Under the pieces are notes generated by a model, which searched no databases, had not been told where the DNA came from, and was given only the letters and a program-made list of their open reading frames with translations. From the NCBI RefSeq assembly GCF_024171525.1, contig NZ_JALJZY010000007.1:1-64000 (forward strand): DNA of 64,000 nt, given 5' to 3'. The translations under genes were made by a program, and so were the position numbers. Position 1 is the stretch's first letter. Each line of letters opens with the position of its first letter. The DNA comes from Neisseriaceae bacterium HSC-16F19 (GTDB lineage Bacteria; Pseudomonadota; Gammaproteobacteria; Burkholderiales; Neisseriaceae). Positions 43,915-51,541 of the stretch are shown here, piece by piece.

Positions 43915-44565
43915 TCAGGCCGCACCGTCCCAGTGAATAAAATTGGCCAGCAGGCGCAAACCGGCCTTATGGCTTTTTTCGGTATGGAACTGGGTGGCAA
44001 ACACATTGTCGCGCCCGACCACGCAGGCAAAAGGGTCGGGGTAATCACTCTCGCCCAGCACCACCGAGGCGTCTTGCGGGGCGAAATAATAACTGTGCAC
44101 AAAATAAAAAAACACCTCCTGCGCCACACCGGCAAACAGGGGATGGGCGCGGGTTTGACGCACCGTGTTCCAGCCCATGTGCGGCACTTTCAGACGGCTG
44201 CCGTCGGCCGCAGGCGGCGGTACCTGGAAGCGTTTGACCGTACCGGCCAAGCAGCCCAAACCGGGGGTATCGCCCTCTTCGCTGTGCTCGAACAAAAGCT
44301 GTGCGCCCACGCAAATGCCGAAAAACGGCTTGTGCCGCAGCGCTTCGTTCAGCGCCTCACCCAAACCGCTGTTTTGCAGCGCAGCCATGCAGTCGGGCAT
44401 GGCACCCTGGCCGGGAAAGACGATTTTGTCGGCAGCGGCCACGGTATCGGCGCAGTCGGTCAGCACCACACGGGCCTTGCTGCCGGACAGGTCGCGCGCC
44501 GCCTGCACCGATTTGAGCACCGAGTGCAGATTGCCCATGCCGTAGTCCACAATGGCGATATTCAT
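43915..44565 (-). CDS. hisH: Imidazole glycerol phosphate synthase, glutaminase subunit
   Basis: 216 aa class I amidotransferase. Nucleophile Cys85 in FFGICVGAQLLFE, the His-Glu pair in TQFHTEKS near residue 195. It supplies ammonia to HisF. It precedes hisA by 27 bases. Confidence 0.96.
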   Translation of the reverse strand: MNIAIVDYGMGNLHSVLKSVQAARDLSGSKARVVLTDCADTVAAADKIVFPGQGAMPDCMAALQNSGLGEALNEALRHKPFFGICVGAQLLFEHSEEGDTPGLGCLAGTVKRFQVPPPAADGSRLKVPHMGWNTVRQTRAHPLFAGVAQEVFFYFVHSYYFAPQDASVVLGESDYPDPFACVVGRDNVFATQFHTEKSHKAGLRLLANFIHWDGAA

Positions 44566-44660
44566 TTTTGATGAGGTATTTCAAATTCATAGAACTTTGC
44601 AAAACTGCTTGAGCTTCGCAACTCCGCTACGCTACGCAGGTAACCCAAACCCTTAGCTGC

Positions 44661-44765
44661 CGTCATTCCCGCGTAGGCGGGAATCCATCTGTCTGTTTGT
44701 GAATCCATTGTTTTAAAATGGTTTCTTAAGTTTTCCCATGGATTCCCGCATACGCGGGAATGACG
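44661..44765. mobile_element. 105-bp element with dRS3-type ends, copy 1
   Basis: CGTCATTCCCGCGTAGGCGG and inverted CGCGGGAATGACG; each end holds the ATTCCC-N8-GGGAAT pattern of neisserial dRS3 repeats. The interior CCATTGTTTTAAAATG / TTTCTTAAGTTTT is shared with 52935-53041. It fills most of the hisH-hisB gap (44566-44900), in which I see no gene. Confidence 0.75.
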
Positions 44766-44826
44766 TCGGTTTTATGTTTAGGGTGACACATGAGGTTTTG
44801 CAAAGGTCTCATTCAGTCATATAAAC

Positions 44827-44855
44827 AAGGCTGCCTGAAGGTTTCAGGCAGCCTG
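44827..44855 (-). terminator. Paired-uptake-sequence hairpin after hisB
   Basis: AAGGCTGCCTGA / TTCAGGCAGCCT with a short loop, 45 bases after the hisB stop, separating hisB from hisH. Confidence 0.75.
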
Positions 44856-44900
44856 CAAATCATACCGCAATCGGCCATGCTTGTGAATGCACAGACAGCT

Positions 44901-45494
44901 TTAAGCGGTGAGCGTACCCTTGGTCGAAGGCATTTTCCCGGCCATACGTTCATCGTAAGCCACTGCCATACGCAGAGCGCGGCCGAAGGCTTTGAACACG
45001 GTTTCGGCCTGATGATGGGCATTGACGCCGCGCAGATTGTCGATGTGCAGGGTCATCATGCTGTGGTTGACCAGGCCGTGGAAAAACTCGCTGAACAAAT
45101 CCACATCGAAACGGCCGATCATGGCGCGGGTGAAATCGATGTTATAGGTCAGCCCCGGACGGCCGGACAAATCCAGCACCACGCGGCTCAGGGCTTCGTC
45201 CAACGGCACATAGCTCATGCCGTAGCGGGTGATGCCCGCCTTGTCGCCCAGCGCCTGCTTCAGCGCCTGGCCGAGTGTGATGCCGATGTCTTCCACGGTG
45301 TGGTGGTCGTCGATATGCAGATCGCCGCGGCAGTGGATGTCCAAATCAATCAGGCCGTGACGGGCGATTTGGTCCAACATATGCTCCAAAAAGGGCACGC
45401 CGGTGTCGAAGCGGCCCACACCGCTGCCATCGAGATTGATGCTGACGGTAATCTGGGTTTCGCTGGTATTGCGGCTAACGGTGGCGGTACGCAT
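44901..45494 (-). CDS. hisB: Imidazoleglycerol-phosphate dehydratase
   Basis: 197 aa, monofunctional (no phosphatase domain). The manganese-binding motifs HMLDQIARHGLIDLDIHC, DDHHTVEDIGITLG and a final NAHHQAETVFKAFGRAL are present. It is the first his gene on this strand but is separated from hisH by 335 bases that include a terminator-like hairpin and a dRS3-type element. Confidence 0.96.
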   Translation of the reverse strand: MRTATVSRNTSETQITVSINLDGSGVGRFDTGVPFLEHMLDQIARHGLIDLDIHCRGDLHIDDHHTVEDIGITLGQALKQALGDKAGITRYGMSYVPLDEALSRVVLDLSGRPGLTYNIDFTRAMIGRFDVDLFSEFFHGLVNHSMMTLHIDNLRGVNAHHQAETVFKAFGRALRMAVAYDERMAGKMPSTKGTLTA

Positions 45495-45523
45495 GGTGGT
45501 GGTTCCTGAGGTGAAATGAATTG

Positions 45524-45548
45524 TTCAGGCAGCCCGCAGGCTGCCTGA
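45524..45548. repeat. Paired uptake sequences upstream of hisB
   Basis: TTCAGGCAGCC-cgca-GGCTGCCTGAA, a hairpin in the leader between fxsA and hisB. It may terminate fxsA transcripts. Confidence 0.65.
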
Positions 45549-45610
45549 ATTTAATGGATTAAACCGTATTTTAACGGATTTTAGACTTTGTGCAGCCGAA
45601 TGGGTGCAAT

Positions 45611-46072
45611 TCAGCGCTCAGGCAGTTGCCGCGGCGGCTCTTGGGATGTTGGGGCCGTGTGGTCGGGATCATGCACGGTGTATTCGCCTTCGATAATGTC
45701 GTCACCTTGCGGACGGCGGGGGCCTTGGTGGAAGGTGCTGCCTTCGGGCAGCGGTTTGCCTTTGAGCGGCAGCATCAGCAGCAGGGCGGCGGCATCGGAG
45801 GCGAAACCGGGGGTGATCAGCAGCAGGGCGGCCACGATAAAGCGGATGGGCCACAGCATTTGGTAGAGGGAGATATTTTCGCGGCTGCGCATGGTTTCGG
45901 CGGCCATCAGTGCGGCGGAAAAACCGATATTGCGCAGCATCAGCACGCCGACAATCAGGCCGACGAGCATCAGCAGCAGGGTCAGGCCGCCGCCCAGCCA
46001 GTCGGCCATCAGTACGATGGATACGACTTCCAGTACCGCCAGGGCAATCAGCAGCCAGGGAATAAAACGCAT
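45611..46072 (-). CDS. fxsA: FxsA-family membrane protein
   Basis: 153 aa. MRFIPWLLIALAVLEVVSIV, a central glycine-rich helix, and LLLITPGFASDAAALLLMLP are FxsA family features. The tail is hydrophilic and proline-rich. E. coli FxsA affects F exclusion of phage T7. The ATG at 46072 gives the family start. A MITE-like element lies just upstream. Confidence 0.87.
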   Translation of the reverse strand: MRFIPWLLIALAVLEVVSIVLMADWLGGGLTLLLMLVGLIVGVLMLRNIGFSAALMAAETMRSRENISLYQMLWPIRFIVAALLLITPGFASDAAALLLMLPLKGKPLPEGSTFHQGPRRPQGDDIIEGEYTVHDPDHTAPTSQEPPRQLPER

Positions 46073-46150
46073 GGTGTTTATCCTTGTGGTGGATGGGGTT
46101 GTTCGGAACAGTTGCGTGCAAATGGGCGCAGACGGGGCAATTACAAAGGT

Positions 46151-46293
46151 GAGACCTTTGCAAAACCTCCATCTGCGGCGCATTTCTGCGTTATGCGCTG
46201 CTCGCTCGCTTGCCTATCTGCTTGATATGTCTGCGCTCGCTGCGCTGCTATGCCTTGAACTGCATCCACATCTGGAGGTTTTGCAAAGGTCTC
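46151..46293. mobile_element. 143-bp GAGACCTTTGCAA element, copy 1
   Basis: GAGACCTTTGCAAAACCTCC at one end and its inverted copy ending TTTTGCAAAGGTCTC at the other. The interior has GCTGCTCGCTCGCTTGCC and TGATATGTCTGCGCTCGC. Copy 2 (58956-59098) has equal length, is inverted and nearly identical. The ends match those I remember from neisserial IS5-type elements. The rest of 46073-46425 contains no gene; AAAGGAGG precedes the next one. Confidence 0.8.
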
Positions 46294-46425
46294 AGGGCAA
46301 GGTGTGAAAGCGCGTAAACGGCGTAAGTCCTTAGATTAGCACATCTAAAAAAACACTTGTGGTGCACGCATGCTTTGCCTTAGGGTACGCCCCAGGCTGT
46401 AAACCATACACCAAAGGAGGAAACC

Positions 46426-46848
46426 ATGTCCAAAAAACTGATCTGGGTACTGGCCGCCATGAGCGCACAACTGGCGTGGGCGCAAGGCATTGAAGGCAAG
46501 TGGCGCACCATAGACGACAAAACCAAACAGCCCAAGGCGGTGATTGAAATCACCCAATCCGGCGGCGTGTACAGCGGCCGCATTGTGGCCTTGGCCGAGG
46601 GCGTAGATCCCAATTGCGGCGATTGCAGCGGCGCACAAAAAGGCAAACCCTTGGTGGGCCAGACCGTGCTGCGCAATCTGAAGGCAGAGGGCGACGGTTT
46701 TAGCGGCGGCAAGCTCACCGACCCGAAAACCGGCAAAACCTACAGCGCCAAGGCCGAGCTGACCCAAGGCGGCAAGGCTTTGAAAGTACGTGGTTATCTG
46801 GGTGTTTCCGTGGCCGGACGCACGCAGGTGTGGCAGCGGGTGGACTGA
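46426..46848 (+). CDS. DUF2147-family secreted protein
   Basis: 140 aa. Signal peptide with cleavage likely after ...SAQLAWA (~residue 19). The mature part begins QGIEGKWRTIDDKTKQPKAV and contains PNCGDCSGAQKGKPLVG, a DUF2147 feature. Probably periplasmic; function unknown. A perfect AAAGGAGG lies before the ATG. Confidence 0.88.
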   Translation: MSKKLIWVLAAMSAQLAWAQGIEGKWRTIDDKTKQPKAVIEITQSGGVYSGRIVALAEGVDPNCGDCSGAQKGKPLVGQTVLRNLKAEGDGFSGGKLTDPKTGKTYSAKAELTQGGKALKVRGYLGVSVAGRTQVWQRVD

Positions 46849-46936
46849 GTCCGACAGTCGGTTTTTAAGCTGCCTGAAACGGCTTAAACCGATGTAAAAG
46901 AATGAAAAGCGCAGCTGTGACAAGCAGCTGCGCTTT

Positions 46937-47043
46937 TTTAGTCGACTAAAATAAGAACGAGACAAGGCGGCAAGCCGCAGACAGTACAGATAGTACGGCA
47001 AGGCGCCGCCAACGCTGTATCGTTCTTATTTTATATGACTATG
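46937..47043. mobile_element. Correia-like element, short form, copy 3
   Basis: TTTAGTCGACTAAAATAAGA to TTATTTTATATGACTATG, same core as copies 1, 2 and 4 with GCGCCGCC in place of GCGCAGC. It ends about 22 bases before the next start codon, so it could supply promoter or leader sequence. Confidence 0.78.
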
Positions 47044-47065
47044 ATTTTTGATAAGCTATGCGGCC

Positions 47066-47818
47066 ATGAAGATTCGTATGATTCAATTTGCACAAGGATG
47101 CCGCAGTCTGGGTTTGCTGGCTGCGGTTTCGGTTTTGACGGCTTGCGCCGGCAATTCGGCACCTTCCGGCAGCCGCCACAGCGGGCCGGTGCCGGACGGT
47201 TATTACCGCGTTCAAAAAGGCGACAATCTTTACCGCATCGGCCAGCGTTTCGGCCAGTCGGTCAATACGCTGGCGGCTTGGAACGGCTTGCGCGACCCCG
47301 GCCAGATTGAAGTCGGACAACTCTTGCGTGTGCGCAGCGGCAAAAGCACACGCAGCACCGCCGCCACACCCGCCCCGCGCAGCAGCACCGCACGCAATAA
47401 TAGCGCCAATACGCCTGCCACGGCATCCCGCAGTACGCCGGCGGCTACAGGCAGCAGCCGTTTGCAATGGCCGGTGAGCGGCCCGATTTTGTCTGCTTAT
47501 AACGGCAGCACCCAAAAAGGCATAGACATCGGCGGCAGTCGCGGCACGCCGGTGAAAGCGGCCGGCGCGGGCACGGTGATGTATGTCGGCAGCGATGTGC
47601 GCGGCTACGGCAATCTGGTGCTGATCCGCCATACCCAGGCCATGCTCACCGCCTATGCCCATGCCGACAGCGTGCGCGTGCGCCAGGGCGAGCAGGTCAG
47701 CGCCGGGCAAACCATTGCCACCATGGGCGACAGCGGTACCGACCGGGTGAAACTGCATTTTGAAGTGCGGGTAAACGGTCAGGCGGTGAATCCCACCGGC
47801 TATTTGCCGAAAAACTGA
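47066..47818 (+). CDS. NlpD-like LysM/M23 peptidoglycan-binding lipoprotein
   Basis: 250 aa. The signal peptide ends in a lipobox (LTAC, ~residue 29). A LysM domain follows (YYRVQKGDNLYRIGQRFGQS), then a Ser/Thr/Ala-rich linker (~95-140), then an M23 domain. The M23 part has KGIDIGGSRGTPV and LHFEVRVNG but reads DIGG instead of HxxxD at the first metal site, so it looks like a degenerate activator of amidases (NlpD/EnvC type) rather than an active endopeptidase. ATG at 47066; a later one at 47078 is possible. Confidence 0.87.
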   Translation: MKIRMIQFAQGCRSLGLLAAVSVLTACAGNSAPSGSRHSGPVPDGYYRVQKGDNLYRIGQRFGQSVNTLAAWNGLRDPGQIEVGQLLRVRSGKSTRSTAATPAPRSSTARNNSANTPATASRSTPAATGSSRLQWPVSGPILSAYNGSTQKGIDIGGSRGTPVKAAGAGTVMYVGSDVRGYGNLVLIRHTQAMLTAYAHADSVRVRQGEQVSAGQTIATMGDSGTDRVKLHFEVRVNGQAVNPTGYLPKN

Positions 47819-47830
47819 GATTTATTTGTA

Positions 47831-47867
47831 AAACAGGCTGCCTGAAACTTTCAGGCAGCCTGTTTTT
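47831..47867. terminator. Paired-uptake-sequence terminator
   Basis: AAACAGGCTGCCTGAAA / TTTCAGGCAGCCTGTTTTT between convergent genes. Confidence 0.88.
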
Positions 47868-47872
47868 GCTTT

Positions 47873-48745
47873 TCAGCCGTATAGCGAGGGCTCGCCCTCG
47901 GGGCGGGTTTTGAAGCGGCGGTGCAGCCAGTAATACTGTTCCGGCATTTCGCGTACGCGCGCCTCGATAAAGTCGTTCATGCGCTGTACATCGGCCAAGG
48001 TGTCATTGCCGGGAAAATCTTCCCAAGCCGGATAAAAACGCAGCACCACCGTGCCGTCTGCCTGACGGGTGGGGATGGCGGGAATGACTTTGGCACCGGT
48101 GAGGGCGGCAATGCGGGGAAGACCGGCAATGGTGGCGGTGGGGATGCCGAAAAACTGTGCAAACACCGATTCCTTGGCGCCAAAGTCTTGGTCGGGCAGA
48201 TACAGAAACGGCGCATCGGCGCTTTTGATTTGCTTGATGATGGCGCGCAAGCCTTCGGTACGTGCCAGCAGGAAGACATTATTGTAGCGGTGGCGTCCGG
48301 CCAGAATTTGCGCGTCCATGGCTGCGTTTTTCTGGCGCGAATACATGCTGATCAGCGGCACGTCCTGGTTGAGCGCATACACCGCCAATTCGAAGGCGGT
48401 GAAATGCGGGTAGAGCAGGATGACCTTGTCGCCCGCGGCCAGTGCCTCATCCAGGTGGTGTTTGTCTTCATAGCGTACCAGTTTTTTGATGCGTGCCGCA
48501 TCGCCATACCAATACAGGCCGAACTCCAATCCCAATTTGGCCATATGCCGGAAATGGCGTTTGAGCAGGCGCTGGCGCTCGGTGTCGTCGTATTCGGGAA
48601 AACACAGGTGCAAATTGGTCTCACCGATTTTGCGGCGGCGTCCGGCGGCGTAATAAGCCGCATAGCCGACGACATCGGCGAGTTTCTGTATCAGCTTAAA
48701 GGGCAGTAGTTGGATCAGATAGAGCAGGAAAAAGGCGATTTTCAT
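47873..48745 (-). CDS. Lipid A acyltransferase, LpxL/HtrB family
   Basis: 290 aa, one N-terminal membrane helix (KIAFFLLYLIQLLPF). The catalytic H-x4-E motif is His114-Glu119 in YPHFTAFEL. FLYLPDQDFGA and GLPRIAALTGAKVIPA are family regions. It transfers a secondary acyl chain to lipid A on the inner leaflet. Which acyl position is not clear. Confidence 0.9.
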   Translation of the reverse strand: MKIAFFLLYLIQLLPFKLIQKLADVVGYAAYYAAGRRRKIGETNLHLCFPEYDDTERQRLLKRHFRHMAKLGLEFGLYWYGDAARIKKLVRYEDKHHLDEALAAGDKVILLYPHFTAFELAVYALNQDVPLISMYSRQKNAAMDAQILAGRHRYNNVFLLARTEGLRAIIKQIKSADAPFLYLPDQDFGAKESVFAQFFGIPTATIAGLPRIAALTGAKVIPAIPTRQADGTVVLRFYPAWEDFPGNDTLADVQRMNDFIEARVREMPEQYYWLHRRFKTRPEGEPSLYG

Positions 48746-48792
48746 AAAAGGCTGCCTGAAAAACAGTGTGCGGATTATACCTGATTGTGTTT

Positions 48793-49953
48793 TCAGGCAG
48801 CCTGTGCCGCAATCAGGGTCTGCAAAAAACGATCGCAGCGCGCCAATTGTGCCAGCTCGATAAATTCATCCGCCTTGTGTGCCTGTTCGATATTGCCGGG
48901 GCCGCAAATCACCGTGGGGATGCCCGCCTGCTGGAACTGTCCGCCCTCGGTGGCGTAGGCCACTTTGTGGCGCACGGTTTCGTCCACCAGAGCGCCGATC
49001 AAGACATGCAGTTCGGCCTGATCGCTGCCGTCCAGTGCCGGCACCTGGTGCAGTGCCTCCAAGTCGATGCGGCTGTCGGCATCCACCGCCTGCATTTGCG
49101 GCTGCAATACGGTTTCGATATGGCGGCGTATGGGTTCGACAATGCCCAAGGGGTCGATGTGCGGCAGATTGCGGTAATCGAATTCAAACTCGCACAGATG
49201 GGGAATAATATTCACCGCCGTGCCGCCGCGGATGCGCCCCACCGACAAAGTGGAAAACGGCACGTCAAACGCGCTGTCTTGCTGCTGCTTGTGCGCCAAA
49301 TCCGCCGCCAGTGCATTGATAAACACAATCAGCTTGGCGGCGTATTCGATGGCATTGACGCCATGGGGGGTGAGCGAGGAATGGGCGTTTTTGCCGTGTA
49401 CGCGGCAGCGGAAGGTGTGTATGCCCTTATGCGCCACCACCATGCGCATGGACGTGGGCTCGCCCACCACGCAATGCTGCGGATTCAAACCGCGCGTCTG
49501 CAAGGCCGCCAGCATCACCGGTGCGCCCAAGCAGCCCACTTCTTCATCGTAAGAGAGGGCAATGTGCAGCGGCCGTTGCAACTTGGCGGCCTGCATGGCG
49601 GGCACGGCGGCGAGCACGGCGGCGATAAAGCCTTTCATATCGCAACTGCCGCGACCGTAGAGGCGGCGGTCGCGGATGTCGGCGCGAAACGGGTCGCTAC
49701 TCCACTCCTGCCCGTCCACCGGCACCACATCGGTGTGGCCGGACAAGACCAAGCCGCCTTCGGTGCTGCCGTTGGCAGCGGGAATGGTGACAAACAGATT
49801 GGCCTTGCTGCGCTCGGCATTGTGCGCCAGCCACGGCTTGAGACCACGGCCTTCCAAGGCATCGGCCACATGATGGATCAGATTGAGATTGCTGTTGCGG
49901 CTGGTGGTGTCGAAGGCAATCAGTCGTGTCAGCCAGTCGGTGGTGGTGTGCAT
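48793..49953 (-). CDS. argE: Acetylornithine deacetylase (M20 family)
   Basis: 386 aa, matching ArgE length. Zinc ligands: His73 and the aspartate in LSGHTDVVPVDG, GRGSCDMKGFIA, SYDEEVGCLG, and GEPTSMR at the dimer domain. It releases ornithine from N-acetylornithine. ATG at 49953 follows AGGA; a long in-frame extension upstream is antisense to the next genes and rejected. The stop falls in an uptake sequence, ending QAA. DapE is the main alternative. Confidence 0.9.
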   Translation of the reverse strand: MHTTTDWLTRLIAFDTTSRNSNLNLIHHVADALEGRGLKPWLAHNAERSKANLFVTIPAANGSTEGGLVLSGHTDVVPVDGQEWSSDPFRADIRDRRLYGRGSCDMKGFIAAVLAAVPAMQAAKLQRPLHIALSYDEEVGCLGAPVMLAALQTRGLNPQHCVVGEPTSMRMVVAHKGIHTFRCRVHGKNAHSSLTPHGVNAIEYAAKLIVFINALAADLAHKQQQDSAFDVPFSTLSVGRIRGGTAVNIIPHLCEFEFDYRNLPHIDPLGIVEPIRRHIETVLQPQMQAVDADSRIDLEALHQVPALDGSDQAELHVLIGALVDETVRHKVAYATEGGQFQQAGIPTVICGPGNIEQAHKADEFIELAQLARCDRFLQTLIAAQAA

Positions 49954-50019
49954 GGGGTTTTTCCTAAAGGTGTGTAGCGCGTACAATAGCAGCAGTTTTT
50001 GAATTCGGTAAGCCCCATC

Positions 50020-50250
50020 ATGACACAGCGTTTTTATCTGGACGGACACGAACACATCGCCCTGTGCGATTTGCTTAAATTTTGCGGCCTGGCCGAGAGC
50101 GGAGGGCAGGCCAAAACCTGGATAGCCCAAGGCCGGGTGAGCCGCAACGGCAGTGTGGAAACCCGCAAAACCGCCAAAATCCGCGCCGGTGAAACCGTGT
50201 GCCTGGACGAACACTGCATCGAAGTGCACGCCGGAGCCGGAAATGACTGA
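50020..50250 (+). CDS. S4-domain RNA-binding protein (YbcJ-like)
   Basis: 76 aa. A single S4 fold: DLLKFCGLAESGGQAKTWIA and QGRVSRNGSVETRKTAKIR. Small cytoplasmic RNA-binding protein of the YbcJ/YaaA type. ATG at 50020 gives the family start. It overlaps the next gene by eight bases. Confidence 0.9.
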   Translation: MTQRFYLDGHEHIALCDLLKFCGLAESGGQAKTWIAQGRVSRNGSVETRKTAKIRAGETVCLDEHCIEVHAGAGND

Positions 50251-50413
50251 CGAACCTTTACTGCCCGAACCGGTGCCGCCGGAAGATTGGGAATGCTGCG
50301 GCAGCGAATGCGGCGACGCCTGCATTTACGAAATCTACGCACGCGAAAAAATCGCCTATGAGGCACAGCAGAAGCGTTTGCGCGAGCAAGAAGAAAAGGA
50401 CGGCGGGGCGTGA
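50243..50413 (+). CDS. Oxidoreductase-like domain small protein
   Basis: 56 aa. PPEDWECCGSECGDACIYEI is the cysteine motif of the 'oxidoreductase-like, N-terminal' domain; the rest is a charged helix (REKIAYEAQQKRLREQEEK). The four cysteines suggest metal or Fe-S binding. Translation is coupled to the S4 gene. Biochemical role unknown. Confidence 0.85.
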   Translation: MTDEPLLPEPVPPEDWECCGSECGDACIYEIYAREKIAYEAQQKRLREQEEKDGGA

Positions 50414-50456
50414 ATATGTGCCTGTGGTGTGCAGACAATTGTGTAGGGGCGGATTT

Positions 50457-50562
50457 TATAGTCATTTAAAATAAGAACGATACGGCGTTGCTGCGCCTTG
50501 CCGTACTATCTGTACTGTCTGCGGCTTGCTGCCTTGTCTCGTTCTTATTTTATTCGACTATA
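50457..50562. mobile_element. Correia-like element, short form, copy 4, nested in another repeat
   Basis: 106 bp, TATAGTCATTTAAAATAAGA to TTATTTTATTCGACTATA, almost identical to copy 1. It sits inside a GTAGGGGCGGATTTTA (50443) ... TAAAATCCGCCCCTAC (50600-50615) inverted repeat, so it inserted into that repeat at a TA. Confidence 0.85.
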
Positions 50563-50644
50563 CACCCGCCCCCAATCCTCGCTGTTAAACGGGCGGATGT
50601 AAAATCCGCCCCTACAAGGCTGCCTGAAAACCTGAATTCCTCCT

Positions 50645-51484
50645 ATGAGCATAGACCTGCATTGTCATTCCACCGTTTCCGACGGTGCCTTAAGCCCCGC
50701 CGAGGTCGTCACCTTGGCGCGGCAGAACGGCTGCACCCTGCTGGCCCTCACCGACCACGACCACACCGGCGGTCTGGCCGAAGCGCGCCGCACCGCCCAA
50801 GCCTTGGGCGTGCGCCTGATTAACGGCGTGGAAATCTCCGTAACCTGGCGCCAGCGCACCGTGCATATTGTCGGCCTCGATTTCGACGATGCCGAACCCA
50901 CGCTGCAAAACCTGCTTGCGCGGGTGCGGCAGGGGCGGCGCGAACGCATGTGCGCCATGGCTGTCAAACTGGCCAAAAAAGGCATACACGGCGCTTACGA
51001 AGGGGCGCTTGCGCGGGCCGCCAATCCCGATATGGTCAGCCGCACCCATCTGGCCGAATTTCTCATCGCCGAGGGCCATGTGCGCAACAAGGCGCAGGCG
51101 TTCAGCAAATACCTGGGCGACGGCAAACCGGCCAGCGTGCGCCATGAATGGGCGGCGCTGGACGAGGCCGTGGCCGCCATCCGTGCCGCCGGCGGTTTGG
51201 CGGTGATTGCCCATCCCATACGCTACGGCTTTTCCGCCACCGCCAAGCGCAATCTGTTTGACGAATTCGCCGCCCTCGGCGGGCATGCCATCGAAGTGCA
51301 CAGCGGCAGCAGCAGCGCCAACGATGCCGCCAATTACGCCTTTCTGGCCCAACGCCACAATCTCATGGCCAGCTGCGGCAGCGATTTTCACCGCATGGGC
51401 GATTACGGCGGCGGCGTACTCGGTGCCTGCCCGCCCCTGCCTGCGGGTTGCCGGCCGGTGTGGGAAGCCTTCAGGCAGCCTTAA
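50645..51484 (+). CDS. PHP-domain phosphoesterase (RNase AM / TrpH type)
   Basis: 279 aa. Metal ligands HCHSTVSDG (His6, His8, Asp13), LTDHDHTGG, NGVEISVTW, IAHPIRYG, EVHSGSSS and GSDFH come in the order of PHP domains. Relatives such as E. coli RNase AM remove 5' nucleotides from RNA. The last codons are a complementary uptake sequence (TTCAGGCAGCCTTAA). Confidence 0.92.
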   Translation: MSIDLHCHSTVSDGALSPAEVVTLARQNGCTLLALTDHDHTGGLAEARRTAQALGVRLINGVEISVTWRQRTVHIVGLDFDDAEPTLQNLLARVRQGRRERMCAMAVKLAKKGIHGAYEGALARAANPDMVSRTHLAEFLIAEGHVRNKAQAFSKYLGDGKPASVRHEWAALDEAVAAIRAAGGLAVIAHPIRYGFSATAKRNLFDEFAALGGHAIEVHSGSSSANDAANYAFLAQRHNLMASCGSDFHRMGDYGGGVLGACPPLPAGCRPVWEAFRQP

Positions 51485-51541
51485 AGGTGTCATAAAAACA
51501 GCGGCCGGATAAGGATTTGTCCGGCCGCTGTGTTATGTGGC

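Noticed and set aside
46151..46293. Coding region inside the 143-bp element
   Set aside because: Open frames are short and differ between the two copies' contexts; both copies behave as non-coding inverted-repeat units.
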